Assembly (NCBI GenBank): GCA_013423325.1
Contig: BLJB01000324.1
Location: 10,718-28,495 of the forward strand
Direction of reading: 5' to 3'
Length of the DNA stretch: 17,778 nucleotides
Source: Usnea hakonensis
Lineage: Eukaryota; Ascomycota; Lecanoromycetes; Lecanorales; Parmeliaceae
Position numbers and translations under genes: made by a program. The notes below the pieces were generated by a model. The model did no database searches, had not been told where the DNA came from, and saw only the letters and a list, made by a program, of their open reading frames with translations. Each line of letters opens with the position of its first letter. Position 1 is the stretch's first letter. Positions 17,565-17,778 of this stretch are shown in pieces.

Positions 17565-17571
17565 ATTTATA
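17565..17571 (-). promoter_or_regulatory. TATA box of the small secreted protein gene
   Basis: TATAAAT on the minus strand lies 108 bp upstream of the chosen ATG (17457) and 33 bp upstream of the in-frame ATG at 17532. A start of transcription roughly 40-70 bp downstream of it would exclude or shorten the upstream ATG, supporting the shorter protein. The leader between is rich in CA and CT, typical of expressed fungal genes. Confidence 0.5.
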
Positions 17572-17583
17572 GATAAATGACAC

Positions 17584-17778
17584 TCCTTATGCACGCTTGA
17601 ATTGAAGATAGACATGTCAGGCTCCCAGCAGACCGCTCATTATCATTCCTTCTTTCAAGTCGTAGCCTTTTTCGTCCGCTTTGAGTAAACCGCGCTGACC
17701 AAACGCGTGTACTTCTCATCAAAAAAAAAAAAAAAAAACGACCGCCACACGATCTCCCACATGACCTCTATTACATGA
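17584..17778. other. right-edge flank with an A18 tract
   Basis: No gene is seen. A run of 18 A at 17721-17738 is the only notable feature. It is not preceded by recognisable retrotransposon or processed-gene sequence, so it is listed as a homopolymer. Confidence 0.5.

Noticed and set aside
17721..17738. Poly(A) tail of a processed retro-copy
   Set aside because: No LINE-like or intron-free gene copy precedes the A18 run and no target duplication was found, so it is treated as a simple homopolymer.

Overview
The window looks like an accessory, possibly subtelomeric-type stretch of a filamentous ascomycete genome (Pezizomycotina; Eurotiomycetes is a guess). The grounds are short GT-AG introns (49-134 nt) with CTRAY/CTAAY branch sites, a HET-domain gene, a fungal-rhodopsin (PTH11/SAT4-like) membrane protein, a highly reducing PKS remnant, a fungal NLR (NACHT-type STAND) remnant, Ser/Thr-rich secreted proteins and LTR-retrotransposon footprints. 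No rRNA, tRNA, CRISPR array or bacterial operon structure is visible.

Layout. 1-2000: no confident gene; a possible 3' end of a gene entering from the left (to 718) and a CCCAT-rich patch. 2003-2324: a solo LTR with its own 5-bp target duplication. 2688-4686: an intact HET-domain gene with one 52-nt intron, followed within about 80 bp by a degenerate minisatellite (4769-5207). 5569-5955: broken carboxylesterase relic. 6477-7057 (minus): an unrecognised reading frame with a plausible intron. 7216-8385 (minus): broken NLR/NACHT relic whose remaining splice sites are still readable. 8694-9002: unrecognised interrupted frame. 9041-9605: broken short-chain dehydrogenase (SDR). 9737-10058: second copy of the same solo LTR with a different 5-bp duplication. 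10099-10390: a second SDR-like fragment. 10394-10733: an isolated two-exon piece of a Ubp14/USP5-type deubiquitinase covering its ZnF-UBP finger. 11622-12889 (minus): intact five-exon seven-helix membrane protein. 13073-13528: orphan C-terminus of a reducing PKS with an intact acyl-carrier domain. 13947-13995: a perfect TA-bounded 49-bp palindrome. 15214-16450 (plus) and 17008-17457 (minus): two convergent secreted-protein genes.

How it fits together. Four genes look intact (HET, rhodopsin-like, two secreted proteins). Between them lie at least six partial or broken genes from unrelated families, several breaking off abruptly, plus two solo LTRs. This suggests repeated ectopic duplication and decay, not one working pathway. 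The nearest thing to a functional theme is allorecognition/innate immunity: an intact HET gene about 2.5 kb from a dead NLR. A decayed secondary-metabolite locus (PKS end, two SDR remnants, carboxylesterase remnant) is a second possible theme, but the pieces do not form a contiguous cluster. All intron models come from reading splice signals and frame continuity by eye; family calls come from recognised motifs, not from a search.
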